The notes under the pieces were generated by a model. It made no database searches, had not been told where the DNA came from, and saw nothing but the letters and a program-made list of their open reading frames with translations. The translations under genes were made by a program, and so were the position numbers. This document shows positions 51,506 through 62,495 of a DNA stretch of 64,000 bases, one piece after another. Origin of the DNA: Marinilabilia salmonicolor JCM 21150 (GTDB lineage Bacteria > Bacteroidota > Bacteroidia > Bacteroidales > Marinilabiliaceae). The DNA lies in NCBI RefSeq assembly GCF_000259075.1, contig NZ_AJKI01000021.1, positions 62,001 to 126,000 on the forward strand, given 5' to 3'. Position 1 is the first letter of the stretch. Every line of letters starts with the position of its first letter.

Positions 51506-52471
51506 TTACTTGTAATCTACCGTAATGGTCTCAATAGAGCCATCAGGTAAATGATTCAAGTCGGCATATCTGGCACTTCGAAGCCATGTCTTTCCTGAAA
51601 CTGCAGAATCATGGAAAAACAAATACCACTTTCCCTTAAATTCAACAACTGAATGGTGCGTAGTCCATCCCACCACAGGATTTAAGATCACACCACCATA
51701 GGTGAAAGGTCCATAAGGATTGTCTCCTGTAGCATAACAAATTTTATGCGTATCACCTGTTGAATAGGTAAAATAGTATTTACCATTGTATTTGTGCATC
51801 CAGGAAGCCTCAAAGAAACGGCGATCGTTATCTCCGGCTTTCAATGGTTCACCATTCTCGTCAAGAATAACAAGATCTTTTGGCTCTTCGTCAAATTGAA
51901 GCATATCATCACTCAATGCAGCAACTTTAGCACATAATGCGGGCTCATCATCGGCAGGCAACTGACCACATTCAATGGCCTTGTTATCCCGGAAACGCTG
52001 AAGCTGGCCACCCCAGATACCACCGAAATACATATAGTGTTTGCCATCCTCGTCCTCAAAAACACAAGGATCAATGGAGTAACTGCCCAGCATAGGAAAC
52101 GGCTCGGGAACAAATGGCCCTTCAGGCTTATCACTGATGGCCACACCAATTCTGAAAATATCCGTCTTATCCTTCACAGGAAAATAAAGATAATATTTCC
52201 CGTTTTTAAAAGCTGCATCGCTGTCCCAAAGCTGACGTCCTGCCCATGAAATATCCTTCACATGAAGTGCAACACCATGGTCCTTTGCCTCAGCATCTAT
52301 ATCATCCATCGAGAAGATATGATAATCCTCCATGGCGAAGTGAGAACCCAGGTCATCCTCCGGGATTCCTGCTTCAAAATCATGCGAAGGATAGATGTAA
52401 AGTTTTCCGTTAAACACATGCACTGCCGGATCGGCAATGAATAGGTCTTTTGTCAAGTGTTCTCTAATCAT
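51506..52471 (-). CDS. GH43 beta-xylosidase (subfamily 1-like), cytoplasmic
   Basis: The 321-residue enzyme is a five-bladed propeller without signal peptide, so it should act in the cytoplasm on imported xylo-oligosaccharides. Expected catalytic residues are the base aspartate in FIADPAVHVFNGKLYIYPS, the pKa-modulating aspartate in YSIDPCVFEDEDGKHYMYFG and the acid glutamate in RRFFEASWMHKYNGKYYFTY. The pattern fits GH43 subfamily 1. The gene starts 13 bases after the xylanase stop. It resembles XynB in the xylanase cluster of Prevotella bryantii by content. Confidence 0.9.
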   Translation of the reverse strand: MIREHLTKDLFIADPAVHVFNGKLYIYPSHDFEAGIPEDDLGSHFAMEDYHIFSMDDIDAEAKDHGVALHVKDISWAGRQLWDSDAAFKNGKYYLYFPVKDKTDIFRIGVAISDKPEGPFVPEPFPMLGSYSIDPCVFEDEDGKHYMYFGGIWGGQLQRFRDNKAIECGQLPADDEPALCAKVAALSDDMLQFDEEPKDLVILDENGEPLKAGDNDRRFFEASWMHKYNGKYYFTYSTGDTHKICYATGDNPYGPFTYGGVILNPVVGWTTHHSVVEFKGKWYLFFHDSAVSGKTWLRSARYADLNHLPDGSIETITVDYK

Positions 52472-52484
52472 AACTCTATATTTT

Positions 52485-53630
52485 TTATTGATTCATCTCC
52501 CAATCTTTGGCCATTTCCAAAATATCATCAACCCCTTCTTTTATCTGATAATTCCGGTCAAAAAGAAGCGGAAAGTCTGTACGACCTTCAATAGGCCAAT
52601 CATTTCTCCATGAATTTCCATCATGAACTCCCCAGAATGTCACTCTTGTGATTTTCTCATGGTGTTTTAGGAACATCTCAAAGAATCCGGTATAACGATC
52701 CATTACCTGCTGATATACAGAATCCGGAAGTCCTTCGGAATACGGATCATACTCCTTTGACAACTCATAATTCAGGGAAACTTCAGCAGTAACCTCATCT
52801 GAAGGCCAGGGCACAATCGTCATGTCCAGTTCAGTAATCATAATATTTACGCCAAGTGAAGACAACTTCTGAATAGAGGTTTCCATCTCTGAAATAAGCG
52901 GAATATCAAAATTCAAATGTCCCTGCAAACCGATGCCGTCAACCTTCACACCCTTTTCAAGGAGGTTCCTGACAAGGTCATAAATTCCATCGCATTTAGC
53001 TCTTCCTGAAACACCATAGTCATTGTAGTACAATTCCGCTTCCGGATCAGCCTCCTGTGCAAACTGAAATGCAAGCTCAATATATTCAGGGCCGATAATC
53101 TGATACCATTTGCTCTTGCGCCAGGAACCATCACCTTCGATAGCTTCATTTACTACATCCCAACCATCAACTCTACCTTTATAGCGCCCCACAATGGTCT
53201 GAATATGATTTTTCATACGCTCAATTAGTTCTTCGCGTGAAACATCCTCCCCGTTTTCATTAACAAAAATCCAGGGGGCAGCCTGCGAATGCCAAACAAG
53301 GGTATGACCAACAATATGCATATTGTTTTTTTCAGCAAACTCAACAAAGGCATCAGCCTCATCCCAAAAAAAGATGTCTTCTTCAGGATGAATATTCTCC
53401 ATCTTCATGCAGTTCTCGGCAACAACAGAATTAAAGTGCTTTTTTGCAATCTCAATGGCTTTAGGTTCGTTTCCGGCAATCTGCTCCACATTAAGAGCAG
53501 TACCCATCAGAAATTTCCCTTCAAAAGCATCCTTAAAAGTCAATTCTTCTTTACTCTGCGAACCGCTACACCCGGACAATAATAGTACGGATGTAAGAGC
53601 GGCTAAAGCAGAAATTTTCAACTTCTTCAT
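52485..53630 (-). CDS. GH10 endo-1,4-beta-xylanase, lipoprotein
   Basis: The signal MKKLKISALAALTSVLLLSG ends in CSGS, a lipobox. The GH10 barrel (about 35-375) has AENCMKMENIHPEE, GHTLVWHSQAAPWIF, the acid/base glutamate in GWDVVNEAIEGDG, YYNDYGVSG, GIGLQGHLNFD and the nucleophile glutamate in IMITELDMTI. Length 381 is that of a single-domain xylanase. It probably acts at the cell envelope on xylan or large xylo-oligosaccharides, feeding the adjacent transporter and beta-xylosidase. Confidence 0.93.
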   Translation of the reverse strand: MKKLKISALAALTSVLLLSGCSGSQSKEELTFKDAFEGKFLMGTALNVEQIAGNEPKAIEIAKKHFNSVVAENCMKMENIHPEEDIFFWDEADAFVEFAEKNNMHIVGHTLVWHSQAAPWIFVNENGEDVSREELIERMKNHIQTIVGRYKGRVDGWDVVNEAIEGDGSWRKSKWYQIIGPEYIELAFQFAQEADPEAELYYNDYGVSGRAKCDGIYDLVRNLLEKGVKVDGIGLQGHLNFDIPLISEMETSIQKLSSLGVNIMITELDMTIVPWPSDEVTAEVSLNYELSKEYDPYSEGLPDSVYQQVMDRYTGFFEMFLKHHEKITRVTFWGVHDGNSWRNDWPIEGRTDFPLLFDRNYQIKEGVDDILEMAKDWEMNQ

Positions 53631-53806
53631 TTTTATAAAATATTCTTAGTTATCTCTCTTATAAAACTCAAGGTTTTCTCAGGTAATTATTAAGTACCAT
53701 CGTTCTTCAAACAGTTCGGATTTCCTGATCGTTATTGAGGTCGGTTACAATAACCTGAGTCCCTTCTTTCAATTCTATCCCTGAGTGAAAATCAAAATTT
53801 AATCTT

Positions 53807-55285
53807 CTACTCCTCAGTGATACTGCTTCCTCTTCGCTCCAGCAGCTCTTTCTCTATTTTAACTTCCATCGATTTATTGATGTTATAGAAAATCAAACTC
53901 ACCAAACCTACAAGGAATGTAAGAGCGGGGAATACACTCATAGACAACTTAATACCCTGAATGGCTGTATCCGGCTGAACCACTGCCTGCTCATTGTATC
54001 CAAACAAAGCAAGAAGTCCGGCAAGGATCGCGCCTCCCATACTCATACCGACTTTTAACCCAAAGGCCATTGCAGAGAAAACAATAGCTGTAGCTCTACG
54101 ATTATTCTTCCACTCTGAATAGTCGGCAACATCAGCAATCATTGCCCAAAGAAGCGGAATGGTCAAACCATAAAAGAACCCATGGAAAAGCTGAAGCATA
54201 TAGACAGCGCCAATGGCATCAGAAGCCAGAAACAGGAATAAAAACTGCGTAATTAAAGCTCCGCTTAACCCAACAATAAAGACATCCCGCTTTCCATACT
54301 TATCGGCAAGTCCTTTAGAAAAAGCAATTCCAATCAGCATCATCAATATAGCAACGGCATTAAAAAGACTGAACCCTGAAGTTGGTGCATCATTGGGCCA
54401 GCGGAACCCAACAAACCCCATATTCTCAAACATACTGTCCACGTTGTTTATAAAGCCGTTAAACCCTACGTCTGTAAGAAAAGTGCCCAAAGCGGCCTGG
54501 TCCAGATAGTTTTCAAAATAATAAACATAAACACCACTTTTGAGAGCCATCGTAATGAAAATAAAAGTGGTCAGAATCAACATCATGATCCAGGGACGGT
54601 TATGAAAAAGGTCCGAAAGGTCTTGTTTAACACTGGAGGTTTGCTCCTTGGAAGGAACAATTCGCTCTCTGGTGGTAAAAAACGTAATCAAAAAGAACAC
54701 AATACCAATAACAGCAAAGAAGCCCATCACTATTTCAAATCCGGCGGCCCGGTCTCCATCACCTACGATAAAAACCAATGGAAGCAAAACAACCTGCACA
54801 ACAAACTGAGCAACCATTACTCCCGTAAAACGATAAGAGGAAATACTGTTACGGTCTGACATATTTCCGGTAATCACTCCACTCAAAGAAGAATAAGGAA
54901 GGTTATTGGCAGCATATACAATAACCAATAATATATAGGTAACCATTGCATAGGCAATTTTTCCTCCGGTACTGAAATCAGGCGTGGAAAATGCCAGAAT
55001 GGCAATTACGCCAAAAGGCACTGACGTCCACAGAATCCAGGGTCTGAATTTACCCCAACGAGTTTTAGTACGGTCTGCAATCATGCCCATTACAGGCGTA
55101 AAAAAGGCTCCTACCATACCACCTGCAAAAATGATGGCGGACGCTGACGATGGCGGTATTTTATACACATCAGTGTAGAAAAAGGCCAAAAATGTCATCA
55201 AAGTCTGAAAAATGAGATTGGCTGCAAGGTCTCCAAGGCTGTAACCAATTTTCTCCTTTAAACTAATTCTCTCTGTCGTGCTCAT
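53807..55285 (-). CDS. GPH-family sugar:cation symporter, probable xylo-oligosaccharide transporter
   Basis: The 492-residue protein has about twelve hydrophobic helices and the glycoside-pentoside-hexuronide signature: KIGYSLGDLAANLIFQTLMT at the N terminus and GMIADRTKTRWGKFRPWILW in the first cytoplasmic loop. It is the first gene of the xylan module, with a well-formed promoter about 110 bases upstream. The combination of this transporter with GH10 and GH43_1 is the compact xylan cassette known from Prevotella. Substrate is inferred from the neighbours. Confidence 0.9.
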   Translation of the reverse strand: MSTTERISLKEKIGYSLGDLAANLIFQTLMTFLAFFYTDVYKIPPSSASAIIFAGGMVGAFFTPVMGMIADRTKTRWGKFRPWILWTSVPFGVIAILAFSTPDFSTGGKIAYAMVTYILLVIVYAANNLPYSSLSGVITGNMSDRNSISSYRFTGVMVAQFVVQVVLLPLVFIVGDGDRAAGFEIVMGFFAVIGIVFFLITFFTTRERIVPSKEQTSSVKQDLSDLFHNRPWIMMLILTTFIFITMALKSGVYVYYFENYLDQAALGTFLTDVGFNGFINNVDSMFENMGFVGFRWPNDAPTSGFSLFNAVAILMMLIGIAFSKGLADKYGKRDVFIVGLSGALITQFLFLFLASDAIGAVYMLQLFHGFFYGLTIPLLWAMIADVADYSEWKNNRRATAIVFSAMAFGLKVGMSMGGAILAGLLALFGYNEQAVVQPDTAIQGIKLSMSVFPALTFLVGLVSLIFYNINKSMEVKIEKELLERRGSSITEE

Positions 55286-55391
55286 AATTAATATTTTACA
55301 AAACTTATCTAAAAATAATTCAATTAAACATCTTTAAATCAGCAAAATCACACTCAAACATTTTATTAAAACTTGTTATGAAATGCAAAAT

Positions 55392-55421
55392 CAAAGATAT
55401 TTACTCTGAGCCAGTTTTCAA
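55392..55421 (-). promoter_or_regulatory. Promoter of the xylan module
   Basis: On the minus strand TTG (55419-55421) and TATCTTTG (55392-55399) are separated by 19 bases, matching the Bacteroidota -33/-7 layout (TTG, about 19-23 bases, TAnnTTTG). It precedes the transporter start by 107 bases. Confidence 0.75.
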
Positions 55422-56273
55422 ATCCTGAAAATAAAAGAGAAACAGGTCATCTGTTATTTTCTGTTCTGCTTTTGTGCTGAAAAAAATCCACCCCAATCAC
55501 CACGCCCGTCATATGTGCCTGTTTAATAGCTCATTAGACCACACCTCCATTTCCCTCAAACCTGTCATAATGAAAATATTTCCTCTTTCTGATGAAAAAT
55601 TTATCCACTATTTAAACCAAAATTTACTCCAACCGAATATGCCTCTGAAGGTAAGAATGGCTGATGCAATTTCAGGAAGACCAGGATCAGATAAAACGCT
55701 CAGACACCAGACAGAATATCATTCCCAACCAACAAATCAACAGCGTCCGGTTAAAAAATGGAGATTGCTTCACTAGGTTATCAGTGACAGAATAGTGGAG
55801 GCAGATTCTTTTACAAGCAAAGCAGCAGAGCCAAGCGCCAATTCACAGTAAGAAACAAAAATGAATTAAACCAATTCTTGTCTTTTACCCACGAAAAGAC
55901 AGCAAGGACTTCAATAGCACTTTAAAAAATCAATTATGACATTTTCACTCCCATTAATCAGGGGTTAGCGCCAGGCGGCCGTCAATAAAGCTGTAAAAAT
56001 GCTTTTATGTTCTTGAAATTCAGCAACAAAACTGTAATTGAAAAGCAATTAACTGTTATAATCATATCAAATAAACTCCTGATTAAAGATTCTATTGGTT
56101 CCGCATATTTGGGATGAGCTCAGAAAACAAAAAACAGGACTTCTTACTTTTCCAAAAGCCCCTCATCAATAAATCATCTCCTTTGCCAGACATTAAGTTA
56201 AACATTGCGTAGGGTAATATTAAGCCAATACAGGCTAATTAACTTTTATTTAAGAAATTCAGCGGGTTATTTC

Positions 56274-56304
56274 TTGATGTTTTTGCTTTGATTTCTTACT
56301 TTTG
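56274..56304 (+). promoter_or_regulatory. Promoter of gapA
   Basis: TTG (56274-56276) and TACTTTTG (56297-56304) with 20 bases between them match the Bacteroidota vegetative consensus at both elements. The gapA ATG is about 50 bases downstream. Confidence 0.8.
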
Positions 56305-56343
56305 TACCGCGAAAACGAGAAGGTATATAAATATAATCTCTAA

Positions 56344-57369
<1,026 letters not shown>

Positions 57370-57395
57370 TTCAGGTTTTATCATATCATCAAAAA

Positions 57396-57419
57396 GCCTC
57401 CTTTCCGGGAGGCTTTTTT
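57396..57419 (+). terminator. Rho-independent terminator of gapA
   Basis: GCCTCC and GGAGGC pair around a 6-base loop and are followed by six T residues; flanking A/T pairs lengthen the stem. Confidence 0.9.
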
Positions 57420-57465
57420 GTTTATAATTCACAATTATCCCAATTCTTTGAGGAACACAGATATG

Positions 57466-57503
57466 TAAAAAAACAACCCCTTTTCAGAAATGCAGAAAAG
57501 GGG
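57466..57503 (-). terminator. Rho-independent terminator of the FG-GAP protein gene
   Basis: On the minus strand CCCCTTTTC and GAAAAGGGG form a perfect 9-bp stem around a 9-base loop, followed by TTGTTTTTTTA. It lies 35 bases after the stop. Confidence 0.88.
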
Positions 57504-57537
57504 CTATAGAATTAAGCAATTAATACAAAAAGCAAAC

Positions 57538-60063
57538 CTACCGCTTCACAAACCTGGTGGTCTCGGTCTCTCCATCAACAATAACCTGAAGAATATAAAC
57601 ACCTTCAGACAATCCACTCACATCAATCTGCCCTCCGGAAGCACCAAGTTCACCATTGGCTACTCTTGTTCCGTTCAAAGAAGAGATAGAATAAGCTCCT
57701 TTTGTCGCAGTGACAATATTCAAAACCGAACCGACAGGATTTGGGAAGATTCGCAATGAACTAATTTTTGAGGGCTCTTCAATCAGGGTAACATCGCCTG
57801 TTATTTCGATATCAAAACTACATTCTTCAGCATTTCCCTCCTGGTCTGTCACCGTCCAGATTATCGTATTTATACCCACCGGCAATTCTGCACCGCTTAG
57901 TGAGGCAGCCTCGTTAAAACTGTTGGAAAGTGAAACTCCACATTTATCAACTACCTGAACAGGATCCAGCTCGGTTCCACTCACCAAATATGCACTTTCT
58001 CCCATGTCCAAATCACGCGAAGAATTCATCACACACTCTATGAAAAGGGGAGTGATATCCACATAGGCGTAACGGTGAATACGGTTATCCATGGTAACAA
58101 ACAAATCACGTCCGCAATCATTGTCAAAATCGGATGTCGTTATTTGAGGACCGGTCGCCATCCCACTTGTCTGAACAGGGATTTTAGCACCATCAGCAAA
58201 CAAGGTTTCGGTGTTAAAGGATACTGCATTACTAAAATCAAGAACTCCAGTTCCATCATTCCTAAATACAGCAATTTTATTATAATATGTATCAGATACG
58301 CTAAGATCCAGATCCCCGTCACCATCCACATCTACCAAGGCAGCACCGTTCGGATAATTCCCCGTAATACTATAGGTAACGGCTTCAGTTACAGGATTCT
58401 CCAATCCGCTTCCCGTGTTGACAAAATGCTTTAATGAATTATTTGTAGTTCCGCCAAACAAATCGGGTATTCCATCCCCGGCTAAATCCTCAAAAGCGAT
58501 GTTGAACAAATCGGCAGAAGGCAAAACATCTCCACCGGTAGTTCTGAGCACCTGCAATCCAGTAAAATTGCCATCAGCATCACCGTAAGAAGCTACCAGC
58601 AAATACTCATAAAACATCTCTTCACCAACAGGATCATAAAGAACAAACCCGGAATAAACCAGATCGACATTTCCATCATCATCGAGGTCTGTGAAGGCAA
58701 AAACTCCTGTTTCCAGATCCTTTCCATCAACCTGCAAATCCTCTTCAAATATGAAATGTTCATTGCCCTTATTCTTGAAAATACGAACAGGATTACTTGA
58801 TGCCCCGCTTTTCAGCTGACCGGCTGAAGGAGCCAATGGTCCTCCGCCCCCGGAATCATCGGGCATACAAAGCAACAAATCATCCAAACCATCCTTATCG
58901 ATGTCGGCAAAATGGAAAGGCCAGGACTCATCAATGTCAACATGATTCAGAGAAGAGGTTGTACCATCATTAACAAAGGTAGTAGCAGGCGTCGATTGAA
59001 GGAAACGCAGCAGTTCACCACTTTGACTGACCGACAACAACAAATCATCTGAAGGATTGAGATGAACAAAAGAAAAATATCCATTATTGGTCAAAATCTC
59101 ATCACCTTTGCTGTCCAAAAGGACTTCCGAACCGGCAAAAACATCATTGCCACTATTTTGAAAAACTTTTAAATGATTGTCCATATAAATTGATCCAACC
59201 ATTTCCAGAGTTCCGTCATCATCAAGATCCACAAAAGAAAACCCCCGAACATCCTCAAGAACAACACCTTCTTCAGCCTCAAGAAAAGTTGGATTTACAG
59301 CAAACCCATCAGCTATATCAAATTTCCTGATTGGTAAGCGATAGGGTGGACTTGAAGTTATCCCTGCATATAGTTCCGGGTTTCCATCTTCATCCAAATC
59401 GGCAATTTCAATGGCATTAAGGTGGTCGAGATATAAAGCAGTTGATTCATCGACCATTAAATCACCGTTAAAAGAAAAACTTCCACCTCCGTTACCTGAA
59501 AAAACTTTAATACTGCTGCTTACCTGAACAACCAGTTCAGGAATGCCATCACCCGACAAATCATAAAAGGTAAAATCTCCCAGTGCATAGTAATTGATTG
59601 CCACCCCGTCAGCCATCAGAAATCCGTCATTAATAAAAGCTCCGGATTCATCCTCTTCAAAAACGGCTATCCCGGTGTTACTCCCTGAATAGGTCATTGT
59701 CTGCAACAATTCTGTTTCTCCGTCTCCATCCACATCAAAAAACATGCTTCTACCCCAACTTTGTAATGCAGCGGGTTCAAGAACATTTAGTTCCCCCCTG
59801 GCAGTAAATTCCTGTCCAAAAGCCAATACTCCTGAAAACATCAACGCAGCGGCTGTACCGGCCAGGCGAATGCCAACAGCATGTTGCAATTTCTCCAAAC
59901 GCGCAAAAACACGCTGAAGCTTCTGCAACAAATTATTAATTTCAGCACTATGGCTATTCTCATCCAGAAAAGCCAGCTGAACACGACGATACAGTTTGTG
60001 AAACTTACCAACCAGGCGATTCCACTCCTTATGTCTTGGAATAAAAAGCAGTTTCTTTTTCAT
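57538..60063 (-). CDS. FG-GAP/VCBS repeat protein with HYR-like domain and type IX secretion tail
   Basis: The 841-residue protein is built mostly from beta-propeller FG-GAP-type repeats (about 85-650) with calcium-loop motifs such as DVDGDGETELL, DLDEDGNPELY, DIDKDGLDDLLL and DVDGDGDLDLSV. A HYR-like Ig domain follows (about 670-765, VGINTIIWTVTDQEGNAEEC). The last ~75 residues are a type IX sorting domain (SLRIFPNPVGSVLNIVT, GVYILQVIVDGETETTRFVK). The N terminus is odd: about 60 residues rich in Lys, Arg and Leu (HKEWNRLVGKFHKLYRRVQL, LLQKLQRVFARLEKLQ) precede the hydrophobic signal segment GIRLAGTAAALMFSGVLAFG. I start at the ATG 60063; a TTG at 60069 adds two residues. Function unknown; likely cell-surface adhesion or binding. 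Confidence 0.85.
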   Translation of the reverse strand: MKKKLLFIPRHKEWNRLVGKFHKLYRRVQLAFLDENSHSAEINNLLQKLQRVFARLEKLQHAVGIRLAGTAAALMFSGVLAFGQEFTARGELNVLEPAALQSWGRSMFFDVDGDGETELLQTMTYSGSNTGIAVFEEDESGAFINDGFLMADGVAINYYALGDFTFYDLSGDGIPELVVQVSSSIKVFSGNGGGSFSFNGDLMVDESTALYLDHLNAIEIADLDEDGNPELYAGITSSPPYRLPIRKFDIADGFAVNPTFLEAEEGVVLEDVRGFSFVDLDDDGTLEMVGSIYMDNHLKVFQNSGNDVFAGSEVLLDSKGDEILTNNGYFSFVHLNPSDDLLLSVSQSGELLRFLQSTPATTFVNDGTTSSLNHVDIDESWPFHFADIDKDGLDDLLLCMPDDSGGGGPLAPSAGQLKSGASSNPVRIFKNKGNEHFIFEEDLQVDGKDLETGVFAFTDLDDDGNVDLVYSGFVLYDPVGEEMFYEYLLVASYGDADGNFTGLQVLRTTGGDVLPSADLFNIAFEDLAGDGIPDLFGGTTNNSLKHFVNTGSGLENPVTEAVTYSITGNYPNGAALVDVDGDGDLDLSVSDTYYNKIAVFRNDGTGVLDFSNAVSFNTETLFADGAKIPVQTSGMATGPQITTSDFDNDCGRDLFVTMDNRIHRYAYVDITPLFIECVMNSSRDLDMGESAYLVSGTELDPVQVVDKCGVSLSNSFNEAASLSGAELPVGINTIIWTVTDQEGNAEECSFDIEITGDVTLIEEPSKISSLRIFPNPVGSVLNIVTATKGAYSISSLNGTRVANGELGASGGQIDVSGLSEGVYILQVIVDGETETTRFVKR

Positions 60064-60321
60064 CAGCAAAATTTTCGATTACAACGTAAAAAACCACAAA
60101 AGAAATCACTAGTGCCCGTTTAAAGATTTCTCCGGACAATAGTGATAATAAATTAATCTCAGTCTCTTACCTTGCCATTTAGATAAAACACACAAGGAGT
60201 AAACAGGCTGAAAGTCTGAGAGCACAAACACAGGACAAAAGCCCTGGGGTGGAAGACAATTCCAAAATCTACATCACAAAACTGAATCTTATTATAAAAA
60301 CTTGATTTTCTGACAATAGTT

Positions 60322-61749
60322 TCACTTTTCGTCAAAAAAATCAGACCGGTTATCCCAATCTATCTTATTGTGACCTGCAACAATATCAATTTGGCGCACC
60401 AAATATTGCTCTACACCTCGCCCATAATGCTCAGGCATCACCTTAAAAGAAGGGACATTAAAACTTTTTTCTCCTTTCATCTGAACCAAAGCCATGGCCG
60501 CAGGTTTTTGTTCCAAAACAACAACCAAAGCCGTCATTAAATCCTTATCACCATAGTCACCGTTGCTGTCAAAATCATCATTTATTAAGGCGGGAAACTT
60601 CCTTTTGATTACCGACAATGCAACATTTTTGATGACTTGTGTGGAATAACTTCGTTTAAGGGGGGCAGATTGAGGCTGAGACTGAGGTTGAGGTTGAGAT
60701 TTCTCCGTTTCTTTCCAAAACGATTTTTGCCCCAACGCATAAGCAGCTTTGTGGATATCCATATCGGCAGATAAAATTGAGGGCCGCAAAGAGTGAAGAA
60801 TCTTTACATCATAAATTTCATCAACACTCATGGTATATTTCATAAACCCAACGACAGTTTTATAGGGCAGGTAAACTGCAATAACCCCTGCAAAAGAGGT
60901 TTTTGCAATGGGTAAATCAGCAAAGACCGGACTGTTATGTCTGAGTTTGGAAACCCCGATAAACAGATAGTCTCCGTAACGAGCCATTCCACGGGCAAAA
61001 CCACCAAGACTGACAATCACCTCATAGGATTTATGGCGGGGGTCAACTTTAATCAATTCGCCTTGTGCAGAATTCAACAGATATAGTTCATCATCATAAA
61101 CCCTCGGAGAATGGGGCATAGAAAGATTATCAAGGATAATTTTCCCGGATGGGTACTCCATCAGCACACCACCATTCATTTTGCTTTCGCGCCACTGATG
61201 TGGTTGGTCTCCCTGCCCGAGAGCTGTTAAATATTTTATCTGCCCGCCTGCAACAGCCATTCCGTTAAGATGACATCGATCTTCCGGTTGCAAATCACTA
61301 ATAAAGGGAGGTTGCCAGACAGAAACAAAGTTGCTTTCACTTTTAATCTCACTCACTGAAGAGAACTGGGTGTTAACTGCCAGCAACTTACCATTCACAA
61401 ACTCCATATCATGTAAAGCCAGATTGCCAGTATAAAAAGAAGCTCTGGGCAGATAAATGGAATCATAAATTCCGGGTTTTGTCGGATAACCAGCCGCAAG
61501 GGATGGCTCATTTCGGAGCAAAACAACTTCATTAGTATTGGCAACGGCAAGCTTACCCTCAAAAGCAGCCATCCCCATTGCGCCGGGGAAAGTCCGGGGC
61601 AACTGAATAAGTCTGTCATTATTCACAGAGCTGACTACAATAACTTTACCGGCCTGATATGTACTTACAGCCAGGGAAATACCCAGTTTCCCCAATAGTT
61701 CTGCAAATTGTGGGGAATATTCACAATCAAAAGGTTTTGGTTGATTCAT
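60322..61749 (-). CDS. TIGR03032-like beta-propeller protein of unknown function
   Basis: The 475-residue protein has no signal peptide or membrane segment. Motifs LAVSTYQAGKVIVVS, LPRTFPGAMGMAAFEGKLAV, YTGNLALHDMEFVNGKLLAV, RCHLNGMAVAGGQIKYLTAL and MPHSPRVYDDELYLLNSAQG are those I associate with the TIGR03032 family (about residues 5-330). A proline/glutamine linker (QPQPQSQPQS, near residue 358) joins a C-terminal extension of about 110 residues (LKRSYSTQVIKNVALSVIKR, YGRGVEQYLVRQIDIVAGHN) that I cannot assign. It is encoded upstream of the FG-GAP gene in the same direction, 258 bases apart. No function is known to me. Confidence 0.75.
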   Translation of the reverse strand: MNQPKPFDCEYSPQFAELLGKLGISLAVSTYQAGKVIVVSSVNNDRLIQLPRTFPGAMGMAAFEGKLAVANTNEVVLLRNEPSLAAGYPTKPGIYDSIYLPRASFYTGNLALHDMEFVNGKLLAVNTQFSSVSEIKSESNFVSVWQPPFISDLQPEDRCHLNGMAVAGGQIKYLTALGQGDQPHQWRESKMNGGVLMEYPSGKIILDNLSMPHSPRVYDDELYLLNSAQGELIKVDPRHKSYEVIVSLGGFARGMARYGDYLFIGVSKLRHNSPVFADLPIAKTSFAGVIAVYLPYKTVVGFMKYTMSVDEIYDVKILHSLRPSILSADMDIHKAAYALGQKSFWKETEKSQPQPQSQPQSAPLKRSYSTQVIKNVALSVIKRKFPALINDDFDSNGDYGDKDLMTALVVVLEQKPAAMALVQMKGEKSFNVPSFKVMPEHYGRGVEQYLVRQIDIVAGHNKIDWDNRSDFFDEK

Positions 61750-62020
61750 TAGTCAGAATTTAATCTAAATTAATTAATCTGATGGAACTCACAATTCTTT
61801 TATACATTAACTTGAGCCTCCGCGATAGCTTCAATCACAAGCAATTTGTCGCAGATTTGAAAAACCAAAGCTCCATACTTGTTCCATTTTTCTCCAAAAT
61901 ATATGTTAATGTAGTAATTCTGAAAACAAAATACACTTTTATTCCATTTCACCTACACCCTCTTGATGAGTTATCGCTCACCGTAAAATATTTGACCAGT
62001 CAAACTTACCTTCAATTACT

Positions 62021-62208
62021 TAGTGTCTGTCCATAAAGTACCACTTGCTGCGTTACGCTTGCCGCAAAAATACTCATTTACCCAAGTAAACTCGGTTTTT
62101 GGCGGCTTCGCAAGCCCCCGAAAAAAAATCGGGGCAGGCTTTGCAACTGGCACTTACTGACCAGACACATGACTTTTTACAAACTTTCCCGACTTTATAG
62201 ACGGGCAT
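62021..62208. mobile_element. MITE-like element M2, copy 2
   Basis: TAGTGTCTGTCCATAAAGT (62021-62039) and ACTTTATAGACGGGCA (62192-62207) are inverted repeats, 13 of 17 positions matching. The 150-base interior has GC-rich segments (GGCGGCTTCGCAAGCC) but no gene. The termini match the element at 49.69 kb, while the interiors look unrelated. Confidence 0.6.
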
Positions 62209-62437
62209 GCTTTATACATAAAACAGGTAAGGTGTAAACAAACAACAGCGCAGAGCAACGTCCTGAGTCAGGAATAGCCTGCCCCTCTCCCTTTATTGGC
62301 CGCATTGCTACAGATTAAGAATTACCGATTTATGTATATGGCAGGTTAAAAACAAAACCTACCATTATTTGTTAAAAGAATACTGTTTTAAACAGATTAT
62401 GCTTACTGGATAAACCTGTAATCCGGCAAGTTTTCAC

Positions 62438-62445
62438 TAAATTTG
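62438..62445 (+). promoter_or_regulatory. Promoter -7 box of the aconitase gene
   Basis: TAAATTTG matches TAnnTTTG and lies 50 bases upstream of the aconitase ATG. No clear -33 TTG at standard distance. Confidence 0.55.
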
Positions 62446-62495
62446 TCAATCTGTAACCGAAAACAACTAATCATCTTACAAAAATACATTTAACC

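Larger units (their letters stand above)
61750..62495. other. 746-base gap before the aconitase gene
   Basis: It contains the M2 MITE-like element (62021-62208), a copy of the TGATGGAACTC motif (61759-61790) and a -7 box TAAATTTG (62438-62445) for the aconitase gene. No gene is supported here. Confidence 0.6.

Noticed and set aside
55474-55776. Plus-strand frame of 100 codons between the transporter and gapA
   Set aside because: No motif, no promoter match and no plausible leader; most likely random.
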